Assembly: GCA_001414485.1 (NCBI GenBank)
Contig: LLEY01000045.1
Coordinates: 186,001-250,000, forward strand
From: Calycina herbarum
Taxonomy: Eukaryota > Ascomycota > Leotiomycetes > Helotiales > Pezizellaceae
Direction of reading: 5' to 3'
DNA: 64,000 nt
Below are positions 33,896 to 47,425 of the stretch, piece by piece. The notes below the pieces were generated by a model. The model searched no databases. It worked only from the letters and a program-made list of their open reading frames with translations, and had not been told where the DNA came from. Every line of letters starts with the position of its first letter. The first letter of the stretch is position 1. The translations under genes and the position numbers were made by a program.

Positions 33896-34322
33896 TGTTA
33901 CGAATCACGTGCACACGTGATAAGTGAAGACCAGGCGGCGTTCTAACAGATTAAGCACTATCGGAATACTCTTATAGTAGATAGGGATCGGTTAGGTTAG
34001 CTAAGCGATCCAAGGATTTCATTATGTTGATCACGTGACGGACCGCTGGATCGCTAGGCGAACTAGCTCGTTGGATCGCTAGCTCGACGAGCGAGTTAGC
34101 TACTTAGGGGAACAAAGGTTCTATATAAGACTAGCACGTCTGCTATTAGATAGAAGCTTCGTACTTAACTTTAGTTATTAATCTTATTATCTTATTTAAT
34201 ATCTTTAATATAAGTAACGAGTTTACTTCTAAGTAAACAACCTAGCGTATCTGTACTTCTTACTTATATACTAACCTTCGAGACTTAGTTATCTTTGTTT
34301 AGTTTGTTTAAGTTTCGTTATA
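33896..34322 (+). repeat. Gypsy-C 5' LTR
   Basis: 427 bp. U3 holds CACGTGCACACGTG near 33907-33920, a second CACGTG near 34033, and repeated GATCGCTAG-type motifs (about 34049-34100). The R-U5 part is shared with the LTRs of Gypsy-A, -D and -E. Confidence 0.93.
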
Positions 34323-37300
34323 CTTTAAGCACCTGCTTAGAAGTTTAGTTGCTATAGCCCTAGCAACCCCCGCTGTAGTAGCTAGCTTAAATACTAGTTG
34401 AGTCAACGTTGTAGGAACATCTAGAAGTGTGACCGGAAGAACACTTGCTGGTATATAGTTAACTAGGAACGACGATAATGTTAGTATACCGGACGCCTCT
34501 AAGCCCTATAAGGTCGAAGTACTTGAATTAATTAAAGTTAAGATACTAGATATGTATTATAGGAAGCGAAAGGAACTCGACTTATTCCTTCTCTAAATAG
34601 ACATCTACTTTAACTTTAATTTTAATAAGTTTGAAGGTAATTATAACTTACGAACTATCTTTGCTATTTCCTACCTTAGAGAATTAGTACTAGAATAGGC
34701 CTAGCTATACTTAGAAGACTTCTTTAAAAATAAGGATAAAGATAGAAAGATAGAATTAACTAAGATTATATTTAAATCTTAGAGAGGATTTAAGGCGACT
34801 ATTAGAAAAGTCTTTAGAGACTTTAATATAATTCGAACAGCTATATATAAGCTTTTAGAATTATACTAGACCAGATTAGTAATAGATTATACTAATAAAT
34901 TTCAATGTTATAGAACGAAGTTGGGATAGGACGCTATTACTCTTATAAAACTCTTTTATAGAGGATTGAAAATATATATCTATAAAGAAATAGCTAAGTA
35001 GAATATATAATTCTTAACTATTATAGGAATAATTAAGGAAGTTGTCTAACTAGATAACTGTCTATACGAATTTAGAAAGAGTAACCCTAAGTATAGGGAA
35101 AAGAATAAAGGGTTAGGAAAGTAGAAGTACTCTTACGCTAATAAACATAGTAAGGAGGTAAACACTATATAGAAGAAAACCTTTCTAAAGAAAGGAGGAC
35201 TTTCTTAGGAAGAGCGAAATCATCGACGTAAGTAGAACTTATATTATAATTATAGCTAACTAGGCTATAGAGTAAATAAGTATAGTAAGAAGAAAGACTC
35301 TAAGAGAAAGAAATAAATTAATACTACTGTTTAATAATAGGTAGCTTTAACTGATTATATTAAACTTATAGATAAGAAGCTTAAAGTATAAAGATATAGA
35401 ACCTAGATTAAAAATAATAAAGGAATTAGTAGTATATAAGATACTAATAATAATAGGGATCCCCTCTTTAAAGAATATTATAATATATAATTAGTAATAG
35501 AATTCGAGTAACCTTTTTAAGAGGAATATAAATTACTACTATTAACTAGTTCTTTAGAGATATTAGACTTATCTTCTAGTTTAGAAGGAGAGATAAAAAA
35601 TAAAGATCCTAAAGTTAGAAAAACTTAGGCTTTTCTTAGAACCTTTAAATAAGGAAATCGATAGGTATATATTAATAATTAGAAACTAGATATCTAGAGT
35701 TCTTATATAATATAAGGAGTTAACCTAACTATCTTAATAATATATATAGTTATAAGTAATAACTCTAAAATAATAACTCTAGTTAGCTTAATTACTAGAA
35801 GAAAAACTATTAAAGAAAAGGAACTAGAATAGAAACGCTAACTAATTAAAAAACCTAGCTACTCTAAAGTAGAGGATATATAGAAAATATATAATATATT
35901 AGATAAAATTAGTATATAGATATAGTAAGTTCTAATAGGATTTAAGAGACGAATTAAAACTCCTTTTCTTAGGATATTACTTAAAGATATTATATTAAAG
36001 GAATTCGAGTAATATATTATTATTATATTAATTAGAAATAATAGGTTAGTATTTAGAAAATACGACTTATAATAACTGTTTAGTATATTATTCTAGAAGT
36101 AAAGAGAGCTTAATATAACTAGATAGGCTAAAATAGAACTAGAGGAATTATACTATCTATTAGTAGGAGAACTATAGTTTATAGAAATAGTTTAAGAAAT
36201 ATTAGTATAATAGATACGATATAAACTAAGTCTAACTTTAGATTAGTTATTATAGAAACGATTTAAAGGAATGTTACTAGAGCTTACTAGAATAGTAGAA
36301 TATTATCAGATATACGAAGTAGTATTATTAGATAAAGAAGGAGTAGTATTCTTTCCTTAGTCCTAGATTAAAACTATTAAAGAAAAGAATTTAAGGGATT
36401 ATACATTTAAAGTTTACTATATAAAACTAGAGATAAATATACTAGAGGCTACTTTAGATTATCTATATATAGAAGAACTATAGTTAGTAGAAGCTATTTT
36501 AGAAACTAGTTATAAATAGATCTAATATAACTATAGATAAATACTAAAGCAATTTATAAAGGAAATTCCTAAAACTATAGGAATTATAGAATATAGATTA
36601 GTATACGAGGTAGTATACGCTGATAAAGAAAGAGTAAGATTCTTTCTATAGTATAAGAACGAAAAGAGAAAGAATTATAATTAAGAAAATCGATCTTTTA
36701 AAGTCTAATATGTTAAAGCAAAGTTAGACGCTATTTTAAGAGAAAGATAGTTAGTAATAACTATAGAAATAGAAGGAAAGAAGTTATAAGTTATAATAGA
36801 CTTAGGAGTAACGAGTAACTTTATTTCTCTAATAGCTCGAGAGAAGCTAAACGTCCTAATTAAGGAAATAAGACTATATCGACTAGGAGTGGTCGATAGA
36901 ATAGACGTTATATACTAAAACAAGATTATTAATTAGTAAACTATTCTAATAAGAATTAATATTAAAAGACACTGTTTAGATATATAATTCGATATTATTA
37001 AAATAGAGAATAAGGAAGTAATACTTAGTATACTATAGATTTAGGAACATAATCTAGAAATCGACTAGAAAGATAGGAAAATAACTTTTAGTTAATATAA
37101 ATACAAGGGATTACGTTTATAACTTTAAGGCTAGAACGAGGTTAGCGCTACCTCTTCTAAAACGCTAGAACACCTTGCCTAAGGTCCTCTACAGGTTAGT
37201 AAGAAAGCTAATAATAAAATACCTATATAGTATAGAGAATTTAAGGCTTTGTTTAAAAACCTAGAAGACTTATAAGCCTTACTAGAACATTGCTTATAAG

Positions 37301-40063
37301 ATTATAAGATTAAATTAAAAGAGAGTTATTACCTCTTAAAACAGAAGCTTCGGTTATATAACTAGAAAAGCCTATAGAGAATAGAAAGTTATATAAAGGA
37401 AGGTATTAAGAAGAGATATATTAGAAGATCTAAGTTATTAATTACCTTAAATATACTTATTATTAAGAAGAAAGACGATCTAGATAGAAGAGTATATATT
37501 AATTACTAAGAAGTAAATCACGTTATAGTTAAGGACGCTTATCTGCTACTACCTAGCTAATACTTATAGGACAAGTTAGGCAAAGCAGTATAGTTTATAA
37601 AACTAGATTAATAAAACGCTTATAGACTTATATAAATAAAAGCTAGAGATGAATAGAAGATAGTATTTACCTTACTATTAAGCCTTTATAAATATATAGT
37701 TATACTATTTAGACTATATAATATACTAGCTATATATTAGAGATAAAATAATAATATTTTAGAGGATCTTCTAAGAGTAATAGTAATTTATTACCTAGAT
37801 AATATCCTAATCTTCTTAGAAAAAGAAGAAGAATATAAGAGATATATTAAAGAAGTTTTATAATAACTTATAAAAGTAAACTCTTAGTTAAAACTTTTAA
37901 AATATAAGTTTAAAGTAACTCGGACACTTTTCCTAGAATAGGTATTTAACTTAGAAAAAATAGAAATAGATCTAGTAAAGATCTAAGACGTCTTAAATTA
38001 GAAATTACTAGAAAATATAAAAGATATATAGTCTTTCTTTAGATTTATAAACTTTTACTATCCTTTTATATAAGACTATACGAAGATTACTAAACTAATA
38101 ACAGTACTAATTAAGAAAGCTATTAAATTTATTTAGAATAAATAAACTAAGGATACTTTTTAAAAAATTAAAGTAAGGTTTATAGAAAAACCTATCTTAT
38201 ATAACTTTAATATAGAAAAGCTAAGTATAATTGAAATAGATGTCTTAGATATATCTATAAATATAATTTACTTATAACTAAATAAAAAGGGAAAACTTAT
38301 ACTAGTTATATATTATTTTAAAATATTTAACCTAGTATAATAAAACTATAGTATATTTAATAAGAAACTGCTTACTATAGTATTAGCTTTAGAATACTAG
38401 AGAATTTATTTATAGTTAGTAAAATACCTAGTTATAGTTTTATCTAACTACGAGAACCTTAAAATATTTATAACTACTAAGGAACTTACGACTAGATAAT
38501 TAACTAGATAGTTAGAAATATTAGAAGGATTTAATATTATTATTTAATATATAAAGGGAACGTTAAATACTTAGGCTAATACTCTTAGCTAAAAACCCGG
38601 ATATAAGAGAAATAAGGAGTATAAGAAGATTATAATCTTAAAAACTCTTAAGAATAGAGACTTAGTATCTACTATATATAAGATAGTAGTAATAAATAAT
38701 ATCTAGATAGATAAAATTTAGAATATATATAAGGGTTATAACTAATATATGAAAGGGAAGTTATAAGTCCCTAGCTTATATATAAAGGAGTTTGTATAAG
38801 AATACTATACTATACCTGCTTACGGTTACTAAGGAATTTATAGAACCCTCTAGAGGATAAGATAATACTACTATGTTAATCAGTTATCTACGATAGTTAA
38901 GGAAGTAATAGTAGAATATAATACTTATACTAAGAATAAGGCTTCCTACTATACTTCTTATAGACAGATAAACACTACTCTAATATTATAGGTACCTTAG
39001 AAATTAATATCTATAGATTTTATTATTAAATTACTAAAATCTAAAGACCTAATAATAAGAGTTAAATATAATATAATCTTAGTTATTATAGAACGACTTA
39101 CGAAATATATAATCCTAATAGTATATATAGAGTTAAGTATAGCTAAGGAATTAGCATTTATATTCCTTAGAGAAGTAGTCTTAAGATATAGACTATTAGA
39201 AGAAATACTCTTAGATAGAGACAAGCTCTTTACCTTAAAATTTTAAATCGCTCTTATAGAACGATTAGGTACGAAAAGAAAGCTCTCTATAGCTTTCTAC
39301 TCTTAAATAAATAGAAGAAATAAATAGATAAATTAAGTAGTTAAAACATACCTTTATTATTATATAAACTACTAATAGGATAACTAGGTAGAACTACTAC
39401 CTTTAGTATAGTTTGCTTATAACAGTTTAGTAATAGAAATAACACTTGTTATGCTATTCTATACTAATTTTAGGTATAAATTATTAGTATATTAAGAACT
39501 ACTATCTACGACTATTAATAACTAACTTACTTGTATTTAGGTCTCGAAAATCAAGAGTCTATATAAGGAACTTATAGAGGACTTGTAATTTGTAGTAGAG
39601 AGAAATATATACTACTATAATAAATAACGTAGTTAGGAGCTAATACTAAAAGAGAGGGATAAAGTCTACTTAGTATAAAAGAATATCGATATAAAAAGAC
39701 TAAGTAATAAACTAGATTATAAAAAACTTAGACTATTTAAAATTAAACGAGTTAAGGGACCTTTAAATTATAAATTAGTATTACTAAAGATAATAAACAT
39801 CTACCTAGTATTCTATATATCCTTGCTCGAACTAGTATTACTAGGAGTACTACTAGCCTTACTTATAGAAATTTAACTAGTAAACCTAAATACTAAGTAT
39901 AAAGTTAAGAGGATTCTTAACTATAGACTTATTAGAGAATAGGTTAAGTATTTAATAAAATAGTTAGATTACCTATATTTAAAAAATACTTAAGAACCTA
40001 GAAAAAATATTAGCTAGTACTCGGAGGAACTTTAAGAGTTCTATTGTTGAAACCTAAGTCTGC

Positions 40064-40490
40064 CTATATTACGTAGTTAGTAGGGAAGGACTTAAGAAAG
40101 GATAGGTCGAGGTCTAGAGCGAGGGCAGGGTCGGAAACGTCGGGCGTAGGAAGAGCAGCTAGCCTAGCAGCCTCTTCTTCTATCTGCTTCTTTTCTTCCT
40201 CCTTCTTCTTTTCTTTTCTTTCTAATTCTTTAGCAACATCTAGCTTCTTAAGAGAGTTGAGACTAGCTGCTATCATTCTCTACTTCTAGGTATAAAGCAG
40301 CTTCTTCTACTTATTAACCTAGAGGACTTTCGCTATAGCCTTATCGGCCTCGTTCTCTAGTCGTTGGATCTACACATCTACGGACTCCTAATCTCGAATA
40401 GTCGGTATACGGTTTACCTCGCGAACGTTGTAAGTCTTACTATTCTTTGTACAACGACTGTAGCGATTTAGACTTTTATCTTAAGAGGCG
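40064..40490 (-). pseudogene. Antisense coiled-coil frame in Gypsy-C
   Basis: On the strand opposite pol, between the chromodomain and the 3' LTR, a frame runs from about 40490 to a stop at 40064. It is open from an ATG at 40274-40276 (70 residues). Upstream it is broken only by TAG/TAA in positions that fit lost Gln codons. It reads a basic N-part (Arg-Cys-Thr-Lys...Arg-Glu-Val), a helical middle, a Lys/Glu-rich run of about 25 residues, then Ala/Leu and Asp-Pro segments and a Leu-rich end. The pattern is a long charged coiled coil. Gypsy-E has a related frame in the same place (57050-57180). It is less RIP-damaged than pol. It may be a true second gene of this retrotransposon family; its role is unknown. 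Confidence 0.6.
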
Positions 40491-40705
40491 ACATATTTAT
40501 TTATAAAACTAGTTTTTAAACATTAGGTATAGAGTACTATTTTTATTTTAGATAAGTTGATTTCTTTTCTAAGAGCGATATACTTAGTACGTTTCGTTAA
40601 ATAATCGAGTAGTATAGTAAAAAGAGAAGAAGGCTACTAGCCTTCTAATAATATTTCTTAGGTTATACTTAAGCGTAGGGACACGCTAAGCTAAGAAGGG
40701 GATAG

Positions 40706-41132
40706 TGTTATAAATCATATATATATATAATAAGTAAAGACTAGGCAGCGTTCTAACAGGTTAAGTACTATCAGAATACTCTTATAGTAGATAGGGATCG
40801 GTTAGGTTAGCTAAGCGATCTAAGGATTTCATTATATTAATTACGTAACAGACTACTAGATCGCTAGGCGAACCAGCTCGTTAGATCGCTAGCTCGACGA
40901 GCGAGTTAGCTACCTAGGGGAACAAAGGTTCTATATAAGACTGGCACGTCTGCTATTAGATAAGAGCTTCGTGCTCAACTTTAGTTATCAATCTTATTAT
41001 CTTATTTAACATCTTTAATATAAGTAACGAGTTCACTTCTAAGTAAACAACCCGGCGTATCTGTACTTCTTACCTGTATACCAACCTTCGAGACTTAGTT
41101 ATCTTTGTTTAGTTCGTTTGAGTTTCGTTACA
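40706..41132 (+). repeat. Gypsy-C 3' LTR
   Basis: 427 bp, same length as the 5' LTR, with differences almost all of the C-to-T / G-to-A type. It keeps the TTACA end. Confidence 0.93.
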
Positions 41133-44100
41133 CGTAGGCTAGATTAAATACAGCTTCTAGTTATAATATAGTTACTAGATATACCTCTCGAGCTCTCTAA
41201 GCAACGTATTAATCTTTAGTAGATACTATACGAGATAATCCCTTAGTATTAACGGTTTTAGCTAGCGACTTTTATACTAAGTTTAGATTCTTAGCGTAGT
41301 CCTAGAAAAGCGATATTAAGCTGTCTTAATACTTAGTAATAAGGCTTCTATTAAACTTAATTAAGTAACCTATTATAAGTTATTCTCTTTCCTTAGACGA
41401 GAAGCTAGCTTCCTTAATTACTTATTCTTTATTAGCAAAGAAGACAGCGTTTATAAGTATAAGAGTATCGTTAGTTTAAAGTCTTATTATACTAAAAGAG
41501 TTACTGTCTTTAGTATATAAAAGGCAGAGGTCGAAAGTGGATTAGAGTATAGAAAGCTTGTCTATATAATACTTCTAGTATATTATAAACCAGTAGTTAC
41601 CAGTCTCTAGAATATCGTATAAAAGCTTAATCACTTCAAAGAATAGACTCTTCTACTATAGATATCCTTTTAGCAGTCGTACGAAGAACTTCCGATTCAG
41701 TTCTATTATAGATTAAGTATATACTTATATAATATCTTAACTCTATACTTAAAGTTCTAGAAAGATAGTTATTAGTACTAGTATTATTCTTTAACTAACT
41801 CTTTAGATAGTAGGAGCTTAAGTAAGTACTAGTAACTTTCTAGTATTATTATATACTTAAATCACTAGCCTTAACTTTATAAAAGTAAGTACTATACCCT
41901 CGAGCTTAATATTATCGACGAATCGAGATCTAAAGATTCTAGTATCTAAAAGTAGTTCTTTCTAAGTAATTATCTTAAATATACTATAGTCTATAAGACC
42001 GTTGATTTCCTTTTAGTATAACTCGACGTAAATTATACCATCGTTGGCTATAAATACTTTAATATCGTAGTTATCTTCTATAGAGGAGATAAAGGTCTCG
42101 ACGTCGGTTAAAGTAACGTATTCCTTAGTATTATTATCTAAGGCCTCGACGTCTATTTCTTATATTAAAGACTAGTATAGTCTTAGATACTTTCGTAGTC
42201 TTCCTCGTCTACGTTTTTGTTATAAGCTTAATATCTAGTTCGAAAGTAGATCCTAATTCAATAGTAATTCTAGTAGATCTATATAAGTCTTCTAACGTTT
42301 AAGAAGTTACTAGAGTTAGTAATAGGTTCGAGGTTAAACTAGAGGTTCCTAGTTATAAGTTTATAGATATAGTTAAGCCTCCTCGTCGTCTAAGTATTAA
42401 TAGACGTTTTTATAGTATATTATACTCTCGTAGTATATTATACTAGAGATTTCCTCGAAGAATAGTTTTACTACTATAGATCTAAACCTTATAGGTCTAC
42501 TTAGTAGTATTATAATATAGTCCTCGTTTTCTATTCCTTATAACGGAAAGAGTTCTATCTAAGACTTCTTATATTCTCGCTAAACAAGGACTTCTATATT
42601 AAGTAGTAAGTCTTTAATTCTATTAGGTAATAGACTGTTGTAGATATAAAGAGTATTATTAACTTATTATTTTATAAGTAACTTATAAGCTTTCTTATAT
42701 ATTTTAGACCTTTATAATATTAATTATAATAGATTATTGCTCTTAGCTATATAGAGATAAGCGCTGTATACTAGTAGAGTAGGAACTAATCTATTTACTC
42801 CTACTATATTATTAATAGCTTTGAATACTATTTATAGTACTAAAGTCCTTATAAGTTCTAGCTATTATTTCTAGATAATCAAGTATATACGTCTAATTAG
42901 TCTATAGTAACGTTCTACTATACTAATCGAGTTATATGTCTTAACTAGTACTATCTTAACCTTGATTCCTATTAAGTTAGCGTATCTCTTAAACTCCTTA
43001 GTAACAAAGTTCTTCTCTTCGTCTATAGTAATATAATCTAGAGGTCCTAAGTAGGTGATTATCTAGCACTTCTAAAGAATCTCTTAGGCGCTCTTTATAC
43101 TTATATCTAGTAAAAACTCTCTAGATTAGTATCGAGTTACTTAGTCTATAATATATAGAACCGTCTTTCCTTCTAAAAAGAAGACGTCTATAATTATATT
43201 ATAATTAAACTCGATATCGTCGTAGAGTGTAAACTTAAACCAGCTAGGTAACTTTCTATGCTTTTAATAGTATTTATAGTACTTTATAAGATATTATAAT
43301 ATACCTTAATTAATATCGTAACTAGCCTTCTCTAGTATACGTTATAAACGTAGTACTAAGAGATAGCTGAATCGTCTATATAGGCGGTAGATATTAACTT
43401 CTAATAGATAGTATAGTAATTCCTAGATAAGATTATATATAACTTCGTTCTAAAGAAGAAAAAGATATCTAAACTGTCTTATAATATTAAAGTGTTTAGT
43501 TTCTCTTCTCTTACTATCTTCTTATATAAGAACGTTTTTAAGATTATTTAACAAGATACGTAACTTATCTATATTGTTAATATATAGAATAAACAGTATA
43601 TCTGATTATATAATATAGAATTCTATATAACCGACAGGTATACTAATAGTAATTAAACTAAGAGAAGAGGTAAATCTCTTACTAAACTAGATATTAAAGT
43701 GTCTCTTAGTACTTTCGTTAATCGAGATATTATTAACATACTTATTATAAGCGAGATATTAATCGTATTCTATACTCGACTTCCGTACTACTCTAGTATC
43801 GATTATAACTTTAAAGAAGTAATCCTCTACGTACTTTTTAACTGTAGAAGTAAACACTTTCTTAGTAAACTAGCTATTCTTTTCAGAAGTAGTATTAGAG
43901 ATTAATAGTAGGATATATCTGTAGAATAAGTGCTTTTATATTAGGCTTATTAAGCTGGTAGTAAGAGTTTAAGTACTTAAGTTATTAATTCGTTCTATCG
44001 AAGTAACTAAGTAGTAGATAACCTCGTCTTCTAAGTTACTATCGTTAGTAGACAAAGCAACTGTCTAAAGAGTTTCTACTATATCCTCTTCTTCTATACG

Positions 44101-45756
44101 TTCTATATTTATAATATACGTATAGTATACTTTCTTAACAAAGGTACTATCTCTGCCTTAGAAGCTGGTTTTATTACTGTTTTACTATTTAGTAAAGTAA
44201 CGATCCTATTCCTTCTAGGTATAGTTCTAGGATCAGTGGCCTTTCTTATTATATATATAACACTTAGTACTTTTGCCAGGTCTACGTTCTTATCCCTAGT
44301 TGTTATTATACTTATAGAAGTAACGATCCGTTATTAAGGTCTCGGGGTTTAAGTTATAGTAGTAAGATATTAAAGTCTCGGTGGTTTTGTAGCTTACTTC
44401 GTAGTTATAAATAGAGCTTCTTAAGAGTGTAATAGTGCTCTAGAGAGAGGAATTCTAGAGTAGAGTTAAGTATACGTTCTAGTATTCTAGTACTTTCTTA
44501 TATACTATAAGTAGCTTATTAGTTAATTAGCTATCGCTTTATATATCCTCTAAAAGCTGGTATTATAGTTCTTCTAGTTTAGATAGTATAGTCTTAAAAC
44601 ACTCGCTTAGTGTTTTATCCGAATATTCTAGCTTAGACTTCGTTTATAATAGTATAGTATAGTTCTATTTAGAAGATTAGCTTCTAGTATATAGTTCGTC
44701 TTTAAAGTACGTCTAGATAGTAGTAGAAAGGAATTCGTATAATTAATCTCTTCCGTTCTTAAATACACTTGTATAAAAGTGATTAGACGCTTAACCTTTA
44801 AGTATAATCGAGAAAGCTAGGTTATATATTAAAGGCGGTATACTATAACGCTTATATATATTCTTAAAGATAATCGATTTAAGTTTAAAGTTGTCTCTCT
44901 TACTTCCGTACTTCTACTCTTCTAAGTATAACTTTATAAGATTACCGAGTAACTATAAGTAGTCCTAGCTATATTCGCCTAGTAGTAGTATTATAGAAAT
45001 AGGAATATTATTTATAGATATTAAAGGAAAATTACTAGAAGGAATATACTTTAGAGGAATACTATTCGTAGAAGAAATATTATTATTAGCCGAGGCTATA
45101 GATATATTTAGATAATTAATTAGTTTAGAGAATCGTTCTAAGTAAGCTTTAAGATATACAACTCTCGTAGCTATCTCTATTAACTAGGTTCTACTCTTAT
45201 TAACTTCTCTTTATAGTTTCTTAATTGTCTACTTAGTACGTACGAGTTCTTAAGTTATATTATAAAGTACCTGTAGTATTATTCTCTTATAGCTATCTAT
45301 CTCTACTTATACACCCCTTTTTCGAAGTACTTATCGTATCTTTATTAAGGTGTTTCGAGCTATATATATAAACCTTAATTTAGGTTAGTTATTAAAGTAT
45401 ATTCGATATATCTCCTAGAGATAATTATTATCTATATCTTCGATATTATATTCCTTAATCTTTTCTTCTATAAAAGCTATAGCCTTCTTATTCTCAATCT
45501 AAGATAATAGTAGTACTATAGTATAGATAGTAGAAAAAGTCGAAAGTATTACTTAAAAATATTAAGATAATTAAAAGTAGTAAAAGAATCGAAGATAGTT
45601 ATAAAATCGACGATAGATAATATTCTTAGTAGCGTATAAATAAGATATAAGTAGACTAGTATTAGTAAGAGATATAGAAGGTCTTATTACTTATCGAAAG
45701 TAGCTTAACCTCTTAGTTAACTTCTTCTTATAAAGATAGGTTATTCCGTTCTATAC

Positions 45757-46202
45757 TATTACAAATCACGTTATATATAGTAAGTAGTCTAGACGGCGCT
45801 CTAATAGAACAAGGCACGATATCTAGGAAATAGAAGATAATATAGAAGGGAATTAGTAATATAAAGGTATTTAGGTATTCTAGGATCTCACTATTAGATA
45901 ACTGTTAGTAGTTATATAATAGATCCTCTTAGATCCCTTAAAGAATCTAGAGGGATCTAGGGATCCAGGCTTATATAGAGATCCAGGTAGTATAAGAGAT
46001 TCTATATATACTAGCACGTCTGCTATTAGATAGAAGCTTCGTACTTAACTTTAGTTATTAATTTTATTATCTTATTTAATATCTTTAATATAAGTAACGA
46101 GTTCACTTCTAAGTAAACAACCCGGCGTATCTATACTTCTTATCTATATACTAACCTTTAAGACTTAGTTATCTTTGTTTAGTTCGTTTGAGTTTCGTTA
46201 TA
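45757..46202 (+). mobile_element. Solo Gypsy LTR inside the Copia element
   Basis: 446 bp, TATTACAAATC...CGTTATA, with target duplication TATAC at 45752-45756 and 46203-46207. The R-U5 part matches the Gypsy-A/C/D/E LTRs, but U3 is different again and has repeated GGATC-containing blocks (about 45920-45990). Confidence 0.9.
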
Positions 46203-47425
46203 TATACGTCTTATTATAGTTATTATATCAGATGTCTAAGATTAGAAGTAGGTTAAGCATTCTAGATATTACTCTTATTCTAGATATCGTAGGTTATCCG
46301 AGGTTATAAGATTGCTAGAGTTAAAGAACCTTCTACGAGTTATTCTAGTAGCTATAAGTCGTAGGGTTTATAGTAGATTCTATATATATAATTCGTAGAG
46401 TTTGTAGTAGATTCTATATAAATAATTCGTAGAGTTTATAATCGATTTAAGGGTTTTATAAACTAGTAGAATCGTATAATCTAAGAGAGAGGATCGGTTT
46501 AAGTGTTATATACTTAATTTAACAAGTATAACTAGTAGAGTATACTAATCTAAGAGAGAGTCCTACTTATCTAACTTTCGTAACTATATAAACGTATAAT
46601 TCTAAGGATTAGAGTATAGTAGTTCTAAGTTATCTAATCTATACGTCTACTGATTAGTATTAGTTTAACTTAGTAGTTAATAACTTAATATAAAAAGAGT
46701 AAATATTCTTATAACTATCGTTGATATATACCGAGTATAAGCTGTACTCGGTTCTACTTAAATACCTACTCTCCTTACTAAGCGAGAAGAGTACGTATAA
46801 GTGCTAACTACTTATAGATACTAATATCTAACTTATCTCGTAAGTACTAGCTACTAGGTAACGGATAAGCGTTCTTAACTATAGTGTAATTTACTTCTTA
46901 GTAATTAATATATACTCTTCTATCTAGGTCGTTCTTTTTCTTAATAATAAGTATATTTAAGGTAATTAGTAACTTAGATTTCCTAATATATCTCTTCTTA
47001 ATATCTTTCTTTATATAACTTTCTATTCTCTATAGGTTTTTCTAGTTATATAACCAAAGCTTCTACTTTTTAAGATTATAACTCTTCTTTAGTTTAATCT
47101 TATAATCCTATAGACGATGTTCTAGTAAGGCTTATAAGTCTTCTAGGTTTTTAAATAAAGCTTTAAATTCTATATACTATATAAGTATTCTATTATTAGC
47201 TGTTTTACTAATCTATAGAGAATCTTAGGCTAGGTGTTCTAGTATATTAGAAGAGAGAGCGCTAATCTTATTCTAGTCTTATAGTATAAATACGATTCTA
47301 TGTATTTATATCGACTAAAGGTTATTATTTAAGCCTTCTAGTTAATATCTAGATTATGTTCTTAAATCTATAGTATACTAAGTATTACTTTCTTACTTTC
47401 TATCTTAATAATATTAAATTATATA

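Larger units (their letters stand above)
33896..41132 (+). mobile_element. Gypsy-C: complete Ty3/Gypsy chromovirus
   Basis: 7,237 bp uninterrupted, two 427-bp LTRs (33896-34322, 40706-41132; TGTTACGAATC...CGTTACA) and target duplication CGTAG at 33891-33895 and 41133-41137. Plus strand: gag (about 34480-35300) with a RIP-damaged CCHC knuckle at 35240-35285; protease near 36790 (Asp-x-Gly motif); RT with Tyr-Leu-Asp-Asn near 37793; RNase H about 38200-38500; His2-Cys2 finger about 38830-38940; integrase core about 38990-39400; chromodomain about 39885-39990. A purine tract (AAGAAGGGGATAG) precedes the 3' LTR. An extra antisense frame lies at 40064-40490. All sense frames have TAG/TAA stops. 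It sits inside the Copia element, so it is the latest full insertion of that stack. Confidence 0.95.
33063..46826 (-). mobile_element. Ty1/Copia element carrying Gypsy-C and a solo LTR
   Basis: LTRs 33063-33231 and 46658-46826 (169 bp each, TATTAGTTT... start), target duplication TCTAA at 33058-33062 and 46827-46831. Without Gypsy-C and the solo LTR it is about 6.07 kb. Domain order on the minus strand is gag, integrase, RT, RNase H, the Copia order. Integrase lies near 43000-43260 (Asp-Val-Phe-Phe-Leu-Glu-Gly-Lys-Thr-Val-Leu pattern). RT continues to about 41140 (Asn-Asp-Thr-Leu-Ile-Leu, near 41450). RNase H is at 33240-33890 (Ser-Lys-Ser...Leu-Gly-Thr-Thr-Lys-Glu-Lys-Arg). Gypsy-C separates RT from RNase H. 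RIP stops throughout. Confidence 0.9.

Noticed and set aside
38997..39224. Minus-strand 75-residue frame in Gypsy-C
   Set aside because: Shadow of the integrase region on the plus strand; Leu/Ile/Ser-rich, typical of the reverse of RIP DNA.
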